Origin: an uncultured Atopobium sp.
Lineage (GTDB): Bacteria > Actinomycetota > Coriobacteriia > Coriobacteriales > Atopobiaceae
NCBI GenBank assembly: GCA_938041635.1
Contig: CALIAD010000131.1
Span: 1 to 28,495, forward strand
Length of the DNA stretch: 28,495 nucleotides
Direction: 5' to 3'
The position numbers and the translations under genes are program-made. The notes under the pieces are model-generated. The model worked only from the letters and a program-made list of their open reading frames with translations. It had not been told where the DNA came from and searched no databases. Positions 27,007 through 28,495 of the stretch are shown here, piece after piece; the stretch's first letter is position 1; each line of letters starts with the position of its first letter.

Positions 27007-28495
27007 ATGACATCAAAGATGCAGGGCCGCAGTTTTCTTGCTGCTATGTTTGCATTTTTGGCAGCTTTAATCTTTATGCCAAATATTGCATACGCTGCAA
27101 GTAACAATTCGTTCTATAACGGCACTACTACTAACGTGTCTCCATCTGTGAGTGCAGATGGCCTTATTGAGCGTTCTATTTACTTTACAGATGCTTCTGG
27201 TCAGACATCTAACTACGCTTATAAGGATAATGACACCACTCAGATGAACCGCTCCATTGTAGATATTGATAAGTATCAGAATCTGCAGGCAGTGGTAAAG
27301 ATTACCAACATCTCTTCATCTCCAGTTTCTGTAAACGAGGTTATGCAGCTGCCACTTACTTACTATGTCAGCTCAAGCCCTAATCCTGATTTGCGTGCAA
27401 CTGGATTTACCTTCTCATCAACTAATACAGCAACTGCAATTAATCTGAACATTAGTGGACTGAACGGTGGTTCTGGCTCTCAGCCTGCAGCTAATGCTTA
27501 TGCTGCATACCAGGCAGCTGGTCAGGACAATGCTGAGATGCGTTCCGTTTCTGTCTCTGGTACTCTGGCCGCTGGTGAGACCATTACGCTTACTGTTCCT
27601 CTGACACTTACCAATGGCTCTACTCTCAATCTGTACGGTACCAACTATGTGGGTCTTACCCAGTATCTGCTTGATCACAGAACCTCTTACGGAAACCCTC
27701 GTGTTTCAATCAGGTTTGCAAGGCAGGTCTTGGAAGAGGGAACAAACAATTCCATTCTTAGCAGCAATAAGAAATATCTGGGCGTAATTATTAGGCCTGA
27801 CGGTAGTTATTACGCTATCCCACAGGACGAGTGGAATTACATGCCAACTATTTCTGCAAGCGATATTCACGTTGACAATATCTTGTACGAAGACCGTCAC
27901 AGCGCAACAGAAAATGATGCACTGTATACCGGTGGTGCATACTACATTGATTTGACCAACATTAAGAATGCCATGAGAGACTATGGCTATTCGGTTCACA
28001 CTGGAAATTCCAATAGGGGACTGTACCTCAATCTTCCTGGCTGGCAGTTGGCTGTTGATAATGATCTTGCTGATGATGTGTATCAGGAATATTCATACAC
28101 TTCTCTTTCCGGCAGCAACCTTGTCATCAATGCTTCTGAGAACTCAACTGACGAGCTTGACCTTAACAACGGCGTCGTTCCTCCACTTTATACAGAGCTT
28201 AGACAGGTAGTTACGGCACACGACAGCACTATCACTGCTAATCAGGATTCCTGGACTATTCTTGATAACCTTGATGCTATGGTTGATCACAGCGCTGGTC
28301 AGGTTACCCCTGCTGCTGGTTCTGCTGATGCTCGCGTAAAGGTTGTTGATCAGAGTGGTACCGTTGTACTTGATACCGCAACTATGGATGCAGCAACTGT
28401 TGCTCAGAAGGCAGAAGAAATCTCCAAGACTCCAGGCGCTTACTCCGTTACGTATTACTATTACTTCAACGGTAATGCTGCAGCTGCAGGTAATG
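27007..28495 (+). CDS. Secreted surface protein, 3' truncated by the window
   Basis: The frame opens at ATG 27007 and stays open to the last base (496 codons seen). SD AGGAGG (26992-26997) is 9 bases upstream. A signal peptide with core FLAAMFAFLAALIFMP is cleaved probably after AYA (residue 30). The mature part is rich in Ser, Thr, Asn and Tyr, with beta-sheet character; YTSLSGSNLVINASEN and the repeated SVSGTLAAGETITLTVPL type of stretch look like Ig-like or DUF11-like adhesin modules. The last visible part (about 440-496) starts a VKVVDQSGTVVLDTATMDA-like segment, similar to modules repeated in Gram-positive adhesins. A wall anchor (LPxTG or other) would lie beyond the window. Function in adhesion is an inference. 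Confidence 0.8.
   Translation, partial: MTSKMQGRSFLAAMFAFLAALIFMPNIAYAASNNSFYNGTTTNVSPSVSADGLIERSIYFTDASGQTSNYAYKDNDTTQMNRSIVDIDKYQNLQAVVKITNISSSPVSVNEVMQLPLTYYVSSSPNPDLRATGFTFSSTNTATAINLNISGLNGGSGSQPAANAYAAYQAAGQDNAEMRSVSVSGTLAAGETITLTVPLTLTNGSTLNLYGTNYVGLTQYLLDHRTSYGNPRVSIRFARQVLEEGTNNSILSSNKKYLGVIIRPDGSYYAIPQDEWNYMPTISASDIHVDNILYEDRHSATENDALYTGGAYYIDLTNIKNAMRDYGYSVHTGNSNRGLYLNLPGWQLAVDNDLADDVYQEYSYTSLSGSNLVINASENSTDELDLNNGVVPPLYTELRQVVTAHDSTITANQDSWTILDNLDAMVDHSAGQVTPAAGSADARVKVVDQSGTVVLDTATMDAATVAQKAEEISKTPGAYSVTYYYYFNGNAAAAGN

Noticed and set aside
1..28495. CRISPR arrays, insertion sequences, prophage or integrase genes
   Set aside because: I saw no regularly spaced direct repeats, no transposase or integrase motifs and no flanking duplications; the tRNA-Thr 3' end is not followed by an integrase.

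Overview
The window reads as a chromosomal segment of a host-associated actinobacterium of the class Coriobacteriia, most likely Atopobiaceae (Lancefieldella/Atopobium or a close relative). This is inferred from moderate GC content, dense leading-strand genes with strong Shine-Dalgarno (SD) sites, the comF / structured RNA / raiA-hpf order, and the style of the Feo, S1 and PEP carboxylase proteins. I could not run a database search, so the taxonomy is an inference.

Layout. Positions 1-4300: tail of an ECF-type transporter S component, a ComF-like phosphoribosyltransferase, a large structured non-coding RNA (about 1318-1574, closed by a perfect 10-bp helix) that I assign tentatively to the raiA RNA class, an amino-acid-type solute-binding lipoprotein, the long-form hibernation factor HPF/RaiA, and a translationally coupled DegV protein. 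Positions 4300-9300: a 3-hydroxyacid dehydrogenase with a His/Cys-rich tail, a NYN-OST-HTH RNase-like protein, a Lys-rich HEAT-like protein, a membrane-anchored SurA-N-like protein, a fusion of a DUF523/TudS domain to purine nucleoside phosphorylase, and tRNA-Thr(CGT). Positions 9300-14450: glutaredoxin, a Wzx/MATE-like flippase on the minus strand, and PEP carboxylase.

Positions 14450-25360 form a metal and peroxide homeostasis region: feoA-feoA-feoB (the FeoB has a large insertion), a small RNA gene, a minus-strand operon gpx-ohrR-CDF (Mn-type cation efflux), a DUF6110-P1B ATPase pair, a structured leader RNA in front of a DUF3793 gene, flavodoxin, and a membrane-anchored HMA protein. Two OhrR-like palindromes sit in the gap between the gpx operon and the ATPase operon, so one peroxide-sensing repressor may link oxidative stress to metal export. 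Iron import (Feo), the iron-sparing flavodoxin and the DUF3793 gene have promoters carrying TTAG...CTAA palindromes of the kind bound by DtxR-family repressors.

The most novel observation is that the RNA after feoB and the leader before DUF3793 share one architecture: a palindrome-bearing promoter, a 5' hairpin, a TTGCTTTAT(T)CAG linker, a hairpin showing CCCTCTCC in its apical loop, and a strong terminator. They look like two members of one C-rich regulatory RNA family within the metal region.

Positions 25360-28495: rpsA (ribosomal protein S1) with a leader that can hide its own SD, then the first 496 codons of a secreted surface protein that runs off the window.
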